A DNA stretch of 64,000 nt from Sclerodactyla briareus (GCA_026419785.1 JAODTK010005855.1:496001-560000); one strand, 5' to 3'. Counted from the first letter of the stretch, positions 13,113 through 24,529 are shown. Made by a program: numbers and translations. The notes: generated by a model from the sequence alone, not told the origin.

Positions 13113-15158
13113 ATTTTCTGAAATACCGCAAAGTCTTGTAATCTCCTACAAATTTTGTTGCACAGTGCTGATGTTCATCATAATGGTGGTTCTAATACTG
13201 TACCTTCAGGTGCCTAGGATCTAGGTCCCAAGGCCCATTGACCCCTAGGGCCCGTCATGTGGAAATATGCAAAATGCTTTTCCTCTCATAATTTCAGGGC
13301 AAAGGTGCTGATGTTCGTCATAATGCGTGTATAACAGCCATACTCTGGGGTGTTCGGATTTTTTGTCCAGGTCCCCTTGGCCATGACCCATTTTATGAAA
13401 TTTCACACAATGGTACTTGACATGCAACTCCTCTCTCAGATTCAATTGATGAACTTCAGAGCTACAAGTAATGGTCCTTGGGAAGAGGGCCTTTAGCGGT
13501 GTCAGGGATTTGGGTTCCTTCAAGGCCCAGTTTTGGGCTCCTAGGCCATCCTTGAAATACGGCAAAATCTTTTATCACCATCCAACTTTTGTTGCACATT
13601 GCTCATGTTCAGTCCAATAATGGGGTTCCAATTGCTAGCCTTCATGGTGCCCAGATAGTCCCAAGCCCATTGTGAGCCCTAAAGCCCATCAGTGGGGAAT
13701 TACACAGAATGTTTCTCCTCTTACGATTCTTTGCCGCATTCTGACCCTTCGTTCATAATGGTGGTCTTACAGCCGTACCCTTGGAATTTGGTCCAAGGTC
13801 CTACTTGCCCTTGGCCATATTTATGAAATTTCCACAATGGTACTTGAAATTGCATCTCCTTCCACCATCCTCAATGTTTTGCTTACATTTACTAGTTACA
13901 GTAATAGTCCTTGGGTATGAGAGCATTGGTAGGTGTTTGAGCCCAGAGCTCATATTCTGGAATTCTCACAACCTTTGTATCGCCTACAAATTCTGTTGCA
14001 CATGCTGATGGTCAGGTATAATGATGGTCAATAGCTGTACCTTCAGGTGCCCAGGGATTTAGGACCCATGGCCCAGTGTGAACTGTTGGCCCTGCGACCC
14101 ATTAATGTTGAATATTTATGACTGCTAAGACATCCTTTGCCATATGAAGATCATGGTCAAAGTCATGAAGGGGCACAACATAGCCATTGTTTGTAATCTG
14201 CCTCTTTGGCCTAATGATCTTGAACATTTATCACATAAGTTGTACATTCCGCTTGTACAATTGTGCGGTTTGAACTACCGCACCATTGGTGCGCTAGGTG
14301 TCAAGTAACTTTTGTGTGTTAATTGCGCTTTGGAACACGTTAACATGCTCGCACATCTCCCTCGCAATCCCTAGTCCTGATCGTAACCGTGTCGCCCGCC
14401 GCCGGGATCTGTCCTCTACCTCCAGTCCCTCTATGCATTTCCTGGCCCTGTAGTACGAAGGTGCCCTCAACGTCACAGGGACCGCGGGCCCGCAGGACAG
14501 GCAATGCCTCGTCACGGTCAGCCCCCCACAAACGTCAATGCACGGCCGCCTAACAAGGCGTTGTCTTCAACTGGACAATGTCCTTATTAGATCACTGACC
14601 TGGCCTCCCACTTTGAGCATACCTTGTCAAAGTTGAGGCCTGCAATTCGGCTGCGTGCAGCAAGCAGAGGTGGCCTCGTGAGAACCTCCCTAAAGTTAAG
14701 GTTGGATTAAGTTCAAATAGTGCTGCCTACAGACTTGGGCCACTCCCCGGGGATCACCTAGGGTGCCCTCACAGTCAGTTTCCATCTGACATCCCACTTG
14801 TTCCAACCCCCACACCCCTGTTAGTGAGAATACCCATTTGGTTCACTCACATGCTGGTGTGAGGGTAATCTATTTCATGTATTCAAATTACCCCACATGG
14901 ACTATCCTTCCCACCCCAACCACCATATGAAGCCTTATGAAACATTGCCACCCCATTGCCCCATCCTTTTCGCCATGCCCGTTGTCTATAACTCCAAGTT
15001 TTTGGGCTCTGAAAATTTTGCCCCAAATCGCCCAACCCTTTCTGTTTTTTGGGACTCAAATGTCCTCCTGTTAGCAGATTGTCTAACTGGACGTGTTTGG
15101 GGTTTTTGGCATGCACCTGTCAGGGTTAGGGGCTGGCATTGATTCCCACTTGAGAGTG

Positions 15159-15236
15159 GTGGTGGGGGGGGGGGGGAGGGAGAGTGGGGGTGGGGGGGGG
15201 GGGGGGGGAGGAGAGTGGGGGTGGGGGGGGGGGAGA
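15159..15236 (+). repeat. G-rich tract with quadruplex-forming potential
   Basis: Long runs of G are separated by GAGAGTG spacers, three related blocks in a row. Homopolymer lengths in such tracts are unreliable in most sequencing methods. Confidence 0.85.
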
Positions 15237-15334
15237 GGGACTACATTAGCCTTCTGTTCAGGATTTTTTTTTTTTTTAATGTGAGATCTCAAAACAGAGT
15301 CGGGTTACTGACAATATATTTCGGTTCCTTGCAG

Positions 15335-15545
15335 ATGAGCAGATGATATTCCTCTCTATATTTTCCACTGAGATTATAAGCCAGGAGGAGTCGGAAGCAC
15401 CTTGTATCGTCAATGGGAGCCGCACCCCCGCATCAAATGTGTGGTCCCTGAAGTGTACGAGTTTTGAGGTTAGGAGAGATAAAGATACCTCGCCTGATAC
15501 CGACAGTATCCCCCGCCCAGGCAAAACAAAACAGCCGTAAAACAG
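15335..15545 (+). CDS. Insulin-receptor-type gene, exon starting the last fibronectin-III domain
   Basis: The exon is bounded by TTCCTTGCAG before 15335 and AACAG|GTGAGT after 15545. In one frame it reads QWEPHP, and one base over it continues ASNVWSLK then TSFE. Joined, this resembles the opening strand of the membrane-proximal fibronectin-III domain of insulin/IGF-1 receptors, where W-E-P-x-P is followed by a hydrophobic strand and L-K-W. The frame change between the two halves is one of many single-base lesions in this gene. The 5' part (STEIISQEESEAP) would be the linker before the domain but is not diagnostic. Identity rests mainly on the W-E-P-H-P block and on order with the next exon. 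Confidence 0.5.
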
Positions 15546-15839
15546 GTGAGTAATCAATTCTGGCTTCTGCCTACATGTTGATGAGGGGGGCTAGGTGGGT
15601 TGTACGCATTTTTAGCACTACGAATCAGCTATCTCGTCCTCATACCCGTGGCCCAGGGGACAGGGGGGTTTGTTTTGGTTGCAAGTTGGCAGCTAGTCAG
15701 GTTTTGCTGAGAATTGTGCATATATCCAGCTTATCCATCATTTTGGGGTAGATTTCGAGAGTAATTTAGAAGAATGAGCTTCCTCAGTTCAGAATGCCAG
15801 AAAGCTGATTTTCTCTGTCAGAGTTCAGAAAGAGTTTTC

Positions 15840-17300
15840 ATGATGACTTTGATGTGTGTGTGTGTATGTCACGCATACCTGTGTACAGGATTTCTAGCTT
15901 TTGACTGTTGAGATGAATTGTGTAGGTGGTATCAGGGTTGGGTATACGCAATCCAACCAGATTTTCAAAACGATTATGGACGAACCGTAGAAGCTATGGT
16001 GATTCAGTTTGGCATATAGATACCATGTACATGGAATAATTAGATTTATGGCTTGAAATATTGTAATTAAGTGGTCTACATATTTCATGCAAATTCTTTA
16101 GGTTTGTCAGATTTTTTATTCCGTGACCGAGCAGAGGAAGCTATGCTGTCATGCCAGCGTGTATGGAAGGTATACATGTGTTGGGTATGTGTAATGCCTG
16201 GCTTCTGAAATACTGGATCCCCTGGATGATCAATCTCATACTCGGTTTACAGCTCTTACAAGTACCATATTGTTTTTGGTGTAGCTTTGGGATCACTTCA
16301 GTGGAATATTTAGAAAACTGTGGAAAAGTGATATTTTGGCGGATTTTGGCTTGTGAACATGGCAATTCAATCCCACATGAATTGTTGAAGCTCATAATAG
16401 GCATGTGGGGTTTCCCATAATGAGTTCATGAACCCCATTGTTTTGGGGTCAGGTCAAAGGTCATCTGAGTTGAAGTACACAAAGGTAAAAGTCTGACGAC
16501 CATGTGGAAATGATAATTCTAGATGCTCGGTCTGAACAAGCTGAAATTGACCCCACCTGGCCAAGTTCGAGCATATGGACCTACTACACCCCCATGTGGA
16601 TCATGAGCTCATGCATCGTTAATGTGGGGTTGCGCAATAAGGAGTGTTTCGTGGACCCTATTTCTTGGTTTCTGAGCCTACGTGGTCCAGTGGTCTGGTG
16701 ATTATGCTCGAAACACGAGGTTCGTTGTTCCTCTCCCCGAGGAGGGTGTTAGTTTCTTCTCCAAGCACGAAGAATCAAATCAGCTGCTAGGTAGGTAGTC
16801 CCGAATATCAGGAGTTTTGGCTGAAAAAAGCTAACTATCCGACCATGCCTAAGTTTAAATGCCTGGCTGCTGGTGCGCCCTTCCACTCAGCTGTGACAAG
16901 TACCTGGCAGCACCGGCATTGTCTTCTGGACATTCAAAGCAGAAAGGCAGAGGTGTCAGAATCATAAGCCCCAGGTGTGGCAGCTAATGCTCTGACACAG
17001 CATGTTTTGGGGTCAGGTCAAAGGTCATCTGAGGTCAGCGGAGGTCAAATTCCGGAAACCTTGTGGACATAGTAAGTCCAGAATGCTTGTTTATTCAAGT
17101 GGATATTTGGCGTATGGCTCCATTGGAACTAGGACCCTATTGTTTCTGGTGTAGATCAGGAGTCATTCTCAGTATAGTATGGGGCAATTGCGAAAAATTC
17201 ATATTTGGGGCAAATCTCTCCTTGTTAACATAACCTGACCCCACCTGAATGGATGAGGCTCATACTCGGTATGTGCCAAAGTGAATACACGATCCCTACT
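15840..17300. repeat. Dispersed tandem-like repeat region with AGGTCA direct repeats
   Basis: Repeats the vocabulary of 2.9-4.15 kb: 'TACTCGGT(A/T)TGT', 'CCCTATTGTTT', 'GGGGTCAGGTCAAAGGTCATCTGA'. Perfect AGGTCA direct repeats with 1-nt spacing occur at 16451-16463 and 17015-17027. A SINE-like piece interrupts it at 16674-16990. It lies within an intron of the receptor gene. Confidence 0.5.
16674..16990 (+). mobile_element. tRNA-like SINE fragment
   Basis: The head reads GTGGTCCAGTGGTCTGGTGA, then ATTATGCTCGAAACACGAGG with a B-box-like GAGGTTCGTTGTTCC. The spacing suits a tRNA-derived promoter. The body is unrelated to the other SINEs here and no tail is obvious. Confidence 0.45.
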
Positions 17301-17372
17301 GAATTGGGGTCCTCCTGGTTCAGGTTTACCAACATCTCACCAAATGCATCTGGTTTCCATTCCTCCTGACAG

Positions 17373-17545
17373 GATGGGACTCTCTGGCAGTACTGTATCT
17401 CTGCTCACAAGTTTGCTGAGGATGGCGAATACAGATTGAGGTTGTCATAGCGGGGTCTATTCGCTGAGACTGAGGGCGGTGACCCTGGCTGGGTACGGCA
17501 GCTGGAGCAGGGCCCATACCCTCAATGTTCCTCATTTGCCAGAAG
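17373..17545 (+). CDS. Insulin-receptor-type gene, exon ending the last fibronectin-III domain
   Basis: Acceptor TCCTCCTGACAG and donor GAAG|GTTTGT frame this exon. It opens DGTLWQYCISAHKFAEDGEY then RLRLS. After a 1-nt frame change near 17450 it continues GVYSLRLRAVTLAGYGSWSR and AHTLNVPHLPEG. In human INSR/IGF1R the corresponding stretch has C-V-S, then L-S-P-G-N-Y, then T-S-L-A-G-N-G-S-W-T, so the match is residue by residue over about 40 positions. The domain sits outside the cell, just before the membrane. The exon ends in phase 1, fitting the next exon. Confidence 0.88.
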
Positions 17546-18603
17546 GTTTGTTTAATACAGTCCCTTTTGATAACCTAATACCATGTTTATTCATTCATTC
17601 ATTTATTTTTTATTCTTCACTTCATATGTATATATATATAAATGATATAGTTATCATTACATAAATAAATTTGTACAATAGCAGTTGAAGTGAAAGGAAG
17701 TGGACTAGGAAAAAACCTGGAGGGCTTAACGAGCAGCCCACTCTCTGGAGTAAGTTACAAAGTATATACAAAAACCACCACCAAAAGCACCCGACAGACC
17801 CTTAACATTCCAGTAGAGGCAATCTCACTCCCACAGAATTTAGTAGCTGGATGCAAAGTACTCGGTCGTACGTTTTCTGAAAGTGGCGATAATATTGCAG
17901 GATTTTATTTCATCTGGTAGACTATTCCAAAATTTCTATATTTGAGGCTGGTTTATATGTCATGTGTGTATGCATGACACTTCGATCCAGTGGTCAATAT
18001 TTATCTTCACAACGCCGGCTGCTGTTTGATACAATCTAATTTTCATTGAGTGATTTAGTCGTCTGAACTATCAGACCCTTGATTCACAGAATTCCTGATA
18101 TCGATTCAGAACCAACAATTTTAAGGTGGATTCTAGTCCTGTGTTGGTAATGGGTCATTTATGTTTGTGACAATGGAGTTATTGGCTGAAGGATTATGGT
18201 TGAATGTGTGGGTTAAGGGTAATTCATGGCTGAATCTTGAGCATTGATTAGGAAATCATGTTTGATGTATGAAAGGTTAGTTTGTGTCATAATGAGTGGG
18301 GGTAAGGCCTAAATTTAGGGTCTTGTTCACTTATGGGGTGAAGTTTATTTTGTCTGAAGTTGGTGGATTTAAGGATTATTTTTATTTGCATGACTGGGGT
18401 GAGGTTTCACAGGTCAGTCAAAATTGTAATGGAGGTCATGGCAGGAAGGAGCTATTGAGTGGTTATGGTTCCACAATTTAATTTACAGTATGTGGAAGAA
18501 TTTTAATTGCATTCAAATGGGTGAGATTTTCATGTGGGGGGTAAGTTGTGATCATGGTCTGTAGTATTAATGTTTGTTCTTTCCATTGTGTTCATTTTTC
18601 CAG

Positions 18604-18712
18604 AGCCTGTAGTGGTTGTTCCGAGTCCTCTACAGAGAAAGCTCCATGGCTGATTGGAGCCATAGCCTTCATCGTGCTCGTGATTCATGCTGATTGTGTT
18701 CATTCGCATACG
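18604..18712 (+). CDS. Insulin-receptor-type gene, transmembrane exon
   Basis: Acceptor TTTTTCCAG lies before the exon and CATACG|GTGGAT after it. It reads PVVVVPSP, then (shifted frame) TEKAPWLIGAIAFIVLVI, then after a further 1-nt shift MLIVFIRIR. Together these give one hydrophobic helix of about 20 residues ending in arginines, the expected single-pass segment with its stop-transfer charge. The last two bases (CG) join the first G of the next exon to give R-I-R-I-R-K-D, so phase agrees exactly. Two indels inside one short exon are suspicious for base-call errors. Confidence 0.75.
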
Positions 18713-19485
18713 GTGGATTATGTCACGTATACATTGCTAACAGCTCAAAAAGAGGTGATAGTCTCAATACATGCCATGCTATCTCAAATGAGGCGCCCAG
18801 ACAGGTTCTCACCTAAGTTTTAGTTCCCCATTCCCACTGTATGGCCTGGACTCGGGTTGAAGATTCCCGAGGGTGATTCCCACTCATCTTAAGAGGTAAC
18901 CAGAGGCACGAAATCAGAACTGGAAAGATGCTATATGATAAACCTGTGTCATTGTTATTGAATTTTTCAATTTTACTTGCCCCCTCCATGACCTATACTG
19001 TGAATATATTGCATGACATATTGCACAACCTTTTTTCCTGTTATTGGCATCATAATAGTCTTTGGGGCAGTTGCAAATCGACCAGTTCGCGACACAAATT
19101 TGGGTATATGTGGCTGTTCCCCTCCTAATCTCTTCATGTTTGTTATGGACTATTGACTTGTTCTGTATGTTGATTACCAACCTGCTGTGGAATGCCATAC
19201 GACATGAAAAGGTGGAATAGCTCCAGGCTTCATAATCAAGCCATTGTGAGTTCAAATCACAGATTAACCCTAACAGGTTTTCTCTGCAATGCTCCTAGAA
19301 ATATGTCCCATGTTACCCATGTGTGAGAGAGGATACCTTGTAGAATGACTGCACCTCCTCATGAGGTTAGTCCTCTTGGAGAATCCCCCGGGGGACGCAC
19401 CAGAAGGGTGATGGGGGAGCCAGCTGGCAGGGGCTTGCACGTTTATAGTGAGTGTTAGAACGGTCATACTGATCAAGGGTAATCA

Positions 19486-19872
19486 ATAATAATAATTATA
19501 ATGTCAATTTATATCGCGCTTTATACCATGATACGGTCTCAAGCGCTGAAAGCCATTGCCCCCTGGCCAATGGTAACTTGTTCGCCCGACCATATCACAC
19601 TCAAGCTATACACTTCCTGGCCACCGTAAATGGTGAACCCCCACCCCCACAACACTCCCCGGGGACATTTCATCACATGGCTGCCTTAATCAGCGTAACC
19701 TCTCAGAGGTTCCCAATAATGCCTGGGTATGACGAAGCAACAGAGATAAAAGCGCCTTGCCCAAGAATGCACTCGTAAAGGCAACCAGGCCGAAGGTTTG
19801 GGGGTTTTGGACCTCGGACCCTTTCGATCACAAGTCCGGAGCTCTGCCGACGGAGCTAATCCGATATCCAAT
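19486..19872 (-). mobile_element. tRNA-derived SINE with (AAT)n tail
   Basis: Read on the minus strand, it starts near 19868 with GGATTAGCTCCGTCGGCAGAGC (A-box region) and has a B-box-like GGGTCCGAGGTCCAAA. It ends near 19486 with ...GCGCGATATAAATTGACATT followed by an ATTATTATTATT tail. The 'CTCAAGCGCTGAAAG...TATATCGCGCT' end is of a kind common in marine invertebrate SINEs. It lies in an intron of the receptor gene. Confidence 0.7.
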
Positions 19873-20581
19873 CACTGTCAAAGGGCTTTGACACAGCTGT
19901 ATGAGCAGTGATAAGGCACTATATGAGAACCAGGTGTTAATGTTACTCATTGAATCTCTTCAATCAACATCTCAAACGCCCCCCCTCCAAGTGTCCAAGA
20001 TATAAAGCAGACTATCAACTAATGGTGAATATTATTCTCCTTCTTTTACTCCCAAACGGGATGGCTTGCTTTAATAACACCCATTCCCTAGAGCCCCATA
20101 TGGTGTCAGTAGTTTATGAAATTCACCTCAAGTCCATCCTGTCTTCCCAAACCTGTGTCCGGACCAGGTCGGTGCGACATTTCCTCACAACATGGTCAGA
20201 ATGAATGGGTAATTGGGCAAAAGACGGCAAAAGATAATAATGAAATCTGTCACTGATCACCTTCAAAAATTGGTTCGACCATGTTTGTGATAAAGATGAA
20301 ATTTTGTGATTCTCACTGTCATTTGAGGAAAGTCTAATTAATTACAGAAGCAGACACATTAATTTTCAAAGTTGTGGCTGACCTCGACTGGGAATCCCGA
20401 TGTACCAGAAAAGCATAGGTTACCAAGGAAAATACTACAGTTGTGACCCATCTTGACTAGGGATCCAGTTGTACCAACCCCGAAGAACGGGTTTACTGAA
20501 GTAATTGTTTTCACAAAAGTTATGGATCATTTCACAGGAGGCCATCGACATCACCATAATCTTGTTGTCCTTTCAATATAG

Positions 20582-20655
20582 GATCCGCAAGGACCAGACA
20601 CCAGACGCAGTCCTGTATGCTTCAGCTAACCCAGAATACCTCAGCACCAATGAAG
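20582..20655 (+). CDS. Insulin-receptor-type gene, juxtamembrane NPEY exon
   Basis: The exon, between CAATATAG and GAAG|GTAACA, is fully open: IRKDQTPDAVLYASANPEYL then STNE. It contains the juxtamembrane NPEY motif which, in insulin and IGF-1 receptors, is phosphorylated and recruits the PTB domains of IRS and Shc adaptors. The surrounding L-Y-A-S-x-N-P-E-Y-L-S is the family signature. It starts in phase 2, matching the transmembrane exon, and ends in phase 1, so that the next exon begins V-Y-V-A-D-E. Confidence 0.93.
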
Positions 20656-21275
20656 GTAACATTTGAATTGTCACTAACACTGGTTTAGGATGTCAGAACT
20701 CGGTGGTCATAGGTGGGTCAGTTAAATCACGACAGGTATGCCTAAAACTTGCCCCTGCATCCCCTCAACAACCCTCCTACCCCTGACCCCCCCCCCTTAT
20801 CTCATCGAAGCAGCCCTTGTCTTCAGTGATGAAGGGGGGCCACTCCCAGCCTTATCTGACACGACTCCGGAACTGCCCACGATGTGTAATATCTGACTCT
20901 AGTCTTCCTCCTTGTCCTGGTCGTAGTTCTACTCATGATCTTGCCTGAAGTTGATTGTCTATTTGTAAATTTTTTTTTATTAGCTTGTACATTTATTATT
21001 TAATTTGTCTTATTATTCCATTTCTATTTTTCATGTTTTTATTTTGTAATATTTCACACAATTCAGCTTTGGCTGCAAGGTGAATACGTTGTTTGAATAA
21101 ATAAACGAAATTGTGGCATTGTTGGAATTTTTCCTCAAAATGTTTCCAAAATCAATAGGGCAGTTGATGCCGGAACAATGATTTCGATTACCAGTAGCCA
21201 ATACCTCATTTCCCCAATTTAGCTTAGATAATACCATCCCTCAGATGATGATCTACAATGTTATTGTTATTTCAG

Positions 21276-21483
21276 TATATGTGGCTGATGAATGAATGGA
21301 TTCCCGCGGGGAGAAGTGACGGTTGTACAGGAGCGCGGCAAGGTGGCTTTGGCATGGTGTACCAGGGTATAGCCCAGCACATCCTACCAGACGAAGACAA
21401 GACCACAGTTGCCGTCAAGTCTGTCCAGGCCAACGCCTCAATGAGGGCCGTATAGAGTTCCTGAATGAAGCCTCCGTCATGAA
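21276..21483 (+). CDS. Insulin-receptor-type gene, kinase exon 1 (ATP-binding lobe)
   Basis: TTATTTCAG precedes the exon and CATGAA|GTGAGT follows. It opens V-Y-V-A-D-E as the junction expects. Then come small frame breaks and the glycine loop GGFGMVYQG, the linker AQHILPDEDKTT, and VAVKSVQANASMR with the beta-3 lysine. One more shift leads to IEFLNEASVMK of helix C. The order and wording match the insulin/IGF receptor kinase lobe closely. At least three indels are needed to keep one frame (near 21296, 21340 and 21445). The glycine loop binds ATP, and the lysine pairs with the helix-C glutamate. Confidence 0.9.
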
Positions 21484-21499
21484 GTGAGTGGTTATTATA

Positions 21500-21735
21500 T
21501 CCCCGTGACACTGGAAGTGTCTGGGGATATTATGGTTTTGGGTGTGTAGCCACTGCTGCCGCCCAGCTCTGCGCCGCCATAAACGTTAGGCGTTAGCGCG
21601 ATAACTCCTTAACACTTCATCCGATTGATCTGAAACTTGGTACACATGACCGCCCTAGTGAAATCTCGGATCGAAAGTGGGCTTCACTGCAATGCTGGGA
21701 GCGGGTAGGTAATTTGCATATTTCAGACAAATATG
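21500..21735. repeat. Dispersed repeat with hairpin border, shared with 35.1-35.5 kb
   Basis: An imperfect palindrome (TATCCCCGTGACAC...GTCTGGGGATAT, 21501-21531) is followed by a GC-rich spacer. Next comes a unit containing 'GCGATAACTCCTTAACACTT', 'CTGAAACTTGGTACACATG', 'CCGCCCTAGTGAAATCTCGG' and 'TAATTTGCATA'. Two tandem copies of this unit lie at 35180-35475 behind a similar TATCCCC...GGGATAT border. It is a mobile or amplified family of unknown class. Confidence 0.6.
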
Positions 21736-22475
21736 TATGTCTTAATTAAATTTATGATAATAGGTATTCACATAGAAATTGATAAAATTATTTCTTATTA
21801 TTATCTTGTGAGATTTCTTGTAATTTTCTGAAAATACATATTCTTTGTATTATGGTGGACCCCCCTCCCCCATACAGGGAATTCCCCAAAAGCCGACCAT
21901 ACCGAGTGCTGGCAACTTGGATCAGCTAAAATTCAGAGTCTTGTGGTTTGTTTCCGATGAAAACACGGATAATGTAAGAATAATAATAAAGTGAGCATTC
22001 TAAATCGCTGCTACCTCGAGAAGTAGCGCTGTACACCAACACCAAAGAGAGCTCTATCACCAAAATGTAGCCAAGGAAACAGACTCTCTAACCACCAGAG
22101 GCAACCTATTCCACAGGTGGGGGAGCCATACTAGGGAAAACCCTCTTGAATCAGTAGAATCTAAGGGCTCCAATATGCTTTGCTCTGTGAGCAGGGTGGT
22201 GTCGGAAGCTGAGCGTAAGCTAGTCCTGCCAGAGCAGTATACAAAGTTATGGTGGGAGCCATGGAATTGATACACTTAATCATTAATAACAACACCTTGA
22301 AGAATATTCGACATTCGAAAGGGAGCTGACAGAGACTGGACTAGCATGGTCCTGATTTTGATGAACCCTGCAGACAATGTAATGAATAGAAAGTGCGGAA
22401 GTTGAGTCATATCACATGACTTTTTCATTTTTAGGTTTCCTTCTCATTCATTTTTTCTCCATTTTTCCCACACAG

Positions 22476-22620
22476 GACGATCAAGACCCACCATGTGGTA
22501 CAACTGCTGGGGGTGGTCTCCAAAGGCCAGCCAGCTTACGTGATCATGGAGTAAATGGCCCAGGGTGACCTGAAGAACTGGCTACGGGCCAGGAGGGCCG
22601 AGAACCAGCAAGACCTCCCA
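22476..22620 (+). CDS. Insulin-receptor-type gene, kinase exon 2 (hinge), with in-frame TAA
   Basis: It is bounded by TTTTCCCACACAG and CTCCCA|GTAAGT. A single frame reads TIKTHHVVQLLGVVSKGQPA then YVIME, a TAA stop at 22552-22554, then MAQGDLKNWLRARRAENQQ. Human INSR/IGF1R have H-H-V-V-R-L-L-G-V-V-S-K-G-Q-P followed by V-M-E-L-M-x-x-G-D-L-K-S-Y-L-R. The stop therefore sits exactly on the conserved hinge leucine and would be explained by one T-to-A change in TTA. Apart from this the exon is intact. Confidence 0.95.
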
Positions 22621-23727
22621 GTAAGTGAACCGCCCCCCTCACTGAAACCACCACACCTGTTCTCATTAATCTGATTGTGACTCATACCATGGGCACACAA
22701 TGAGCATGAGTTAGGCTGGTAGTCCATTGTGTTTATTGCGTGTCGGGATGTATACAGTGAAAATCACATATTTAGGAAAAACGAACGTGATATGCATCCG
22801 TATCAGCATTGGTACATTCAGGGGTCCCACAGTCATGGGAAACCTGGAGAAGTCATGGAATTTTATCGGCAAAAATCCAGGCTGTAGTCTTAACCAGGAA
22901 AGTGTTCAGTCATGGGAAGTCATGGAAATCTTCATGAAGTGTTGTTGTTACTTTCTCACAGCTATTTGCCTTGGCCTTAATTTTGACGATCAGTTGAATA
23001 TTCCATGCCAGATGTCTATTAGAGAAGGTCATGGCAAATCCTTCATTTGTTATGGAAAAGTCATGATATTGATCGCCCCAATTCTGATTTGCCTTTTTTT
23101 GCTTGTTGGTTTTGCTCCGATTTCATATTTGTTTTGCCTCTGGGGAACCAATATCCATCTTTGCTGACTACATAGTACCTATTCGACACTGGCCCTCGTC
23201 TCAGCTCACAGAATTTGATTTTCCACCTGTGGTACCGGACAAGCCCTAAACCGAAAAAAAACAATGGCTCTTGGGTTTCTGGAAGATGGAACGGGGCAAG
23301 TTACAAGTGATGGATACAGCCTATCATATTCTCTGGAGAGGGCTAAGTTATGCGCTATAAACCGTTGATAGTTTCTCAATGCCTCTTATTAAAGAAGGGC
23401 CCCTCCAGTCTGACTCTCTCTCAAAGTTGTTGTCTTCACCTTCCATGATTTTCTTTTACCCACTCTTGCGCTATGTGAAGTTTGAAACCCAGACCAGGGC
23501 CCCATTCTAGTTATGGTTGAACTTCTGCTTGATTGTGATGTAGGAAACTCATACCTATTTAGGTTTGACTATAACCTTTTGTGGAACTGGATTTGATCCC
23601 TCTGAAATAAAGCTATAGTCCCCACTGTTTCAACAGGAAGTTGAAAAATTCATGTCTAAACCCATATGGACCTATACCTGTGTTGATGTTTCTAACTATA
23701 TTTTTTTTTCTGGTTCCTCTTTACCAG

Positions 23728-23883
23728 TTAATGGAGAGGAATCACCCTCCGAACCTATCCCAGAGTGATCAATATGTCAGCTTAGATAGCGGACGGTATG
23801 CGTAATCTCGGGGCCATAAGTACGTTCTCGAGACCTCTCAGCAGGAATTGTCTGGTAGTGACGATGTACATGTAAAGTAGCAG
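23728..23883 (+). CDS. Insulin-receptor-type gene, kinase exon 3 (catalytic loop), damaged
   Basis: Acceptor TTCCTCTTTACCAG, donor GCAG|GTCAGT. Pieces in shifting frames give HPPNLSQ, then VINMSA-stop-IADGM, L-G-A-I-K-Y-V, R-D-L-S-A, N-C-L-V and D-D-V-H-V-K. Reassembled in order they follow the family's helix E and catalytic loop (A-E-I-A-D-G-M, H-R-D-L-x-A-R-N-C-x-V). The TAG at 23783-23785 replaces the conserved glutamate codon of A-E-I. The catalytic-loop histidine and arginine codons are disturbed by indels near 23826 and 23845. No single frame could make an active kinase from this exon as written. Confidence 0.82.
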
Positions 23884-24092
23884 GTCAGTAAACCCTCAAG
23901 TCAGGGTACTATCCGGGTTATAAGTCAACAGCACCACCCCGAGTTGCTGCTGAATTCAGGGAAATTTCCACATCAGGAGAACGTAGGGATTTTTTTTATT
24001 TTTTTTCATATAAAGTGACAATAAGATCGATAATTTTACTATTGTATGTGTATTCCCTCCCATTATCACAACATTTATTTCTTTTGGTACAG

Positions 24093-24218
24093 ATTTTGGT
24101 TGGCAAGGGATATATCCATCAGATCTACAGAAAGGAGGAGGGGGTATGTTTTACCGATACGGTGGATGGCCCCAGAGTCTGTTGAGACGGTGTTCTTCAC
24201 TACATGTACAGATGTATG
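24093..24218 (+). CDS. Insulin-receptor-type gene, kinase exon 4 (DFG to APE)
   Basis: Acceptor TTTTGGTACAG, donor GTATG|GTGAGT. The sequence encodes D-F-G (the D completed by the previous exon), L-A-R-D-I-Y, a short stretch with K-G-G-G, then (continuous frame) YVLPIRWMAPESVETVFF and TTCTDVW. These are the magnesium-binding DFG, the activation loop and the APE-equivalent of insulin-type kinases. The usual tandem tyrosine pair of the activation loop cannot be read with confidence because of 1-nt shifts near 24100 and 24135. The exon ends in phase 2 (TG), requiring the next exon to begin with G to complete the tryptophan. Confidence 0.9.
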
Positions 24219-24529
24219 GTGAGTATCATTCATAACAGATCCAACGAAGCATCTTTTGAGTCGAGATTGAAGTCTGTGGTCCGTACTATGTTGGTCAGAC
24301 CTGATCCTCTAGATTGCCATATAGCCGTGTCTAACGAGAATAGTCTAGTGCCTTACAATAGCAAACGGCTTGTGGATGTTGTTAGTTAGACCAGATAGTC
24401 GAAAATATTAGTTGCGTTATCTTGGAGCACCTATTCACCCCCTGTTCTAATAATGCCTTCTGGATTACAGATTCTTTGACTGCACGTCATCCCCCAAAAA
24501 TGAAAAAAATAAAAAGATCTGTGATGAAT

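Larger units (their letters stand above)
12207..14312 (+). mobile_element. Palindrome-headed non-autonomous element with internal ~430-bp tandem units
   Basis: It starts with a palindrome (AGCTCAACCAGC / GCTGGTTGAGCT, 12211-12236) and a tetranucleotide microsatellite. It continues with about four diverged copies of a unit of roughly 430 bp, marked by 'TCTCCTAC..TTTGTTGCAC', 'CATAATGGT', 'CCGTACCTT' and 'ATGAAATTTC'. It ends in GTGCGGTTTGAACTACCGCACC, itself an inverted pair. An inverted copy of the right half occupies 63430-64000, including the same terminal phrase, so this is a dispersed family. The palindromic head and missing coding capacity resemble non-autonomous Helitron-like elements of invertebrates; the class is an inference. 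A SINE is inserted at 12731-13112. Confidence 0.6.

Noticed and set aside
14294-14531. GC-rich minus frames rich in arginine
   Set aside because: Two overlapping frames are both open, as expected from GC-rich composition. Neither shows a known domain.
22727-23167. 146-codon open frame with hydrophobic end
   Set aside because: Lies wholly in a receptor intron and includes a 'GTCATGGAA' repeat. The hydrophobic part comes from T-rich DNA.
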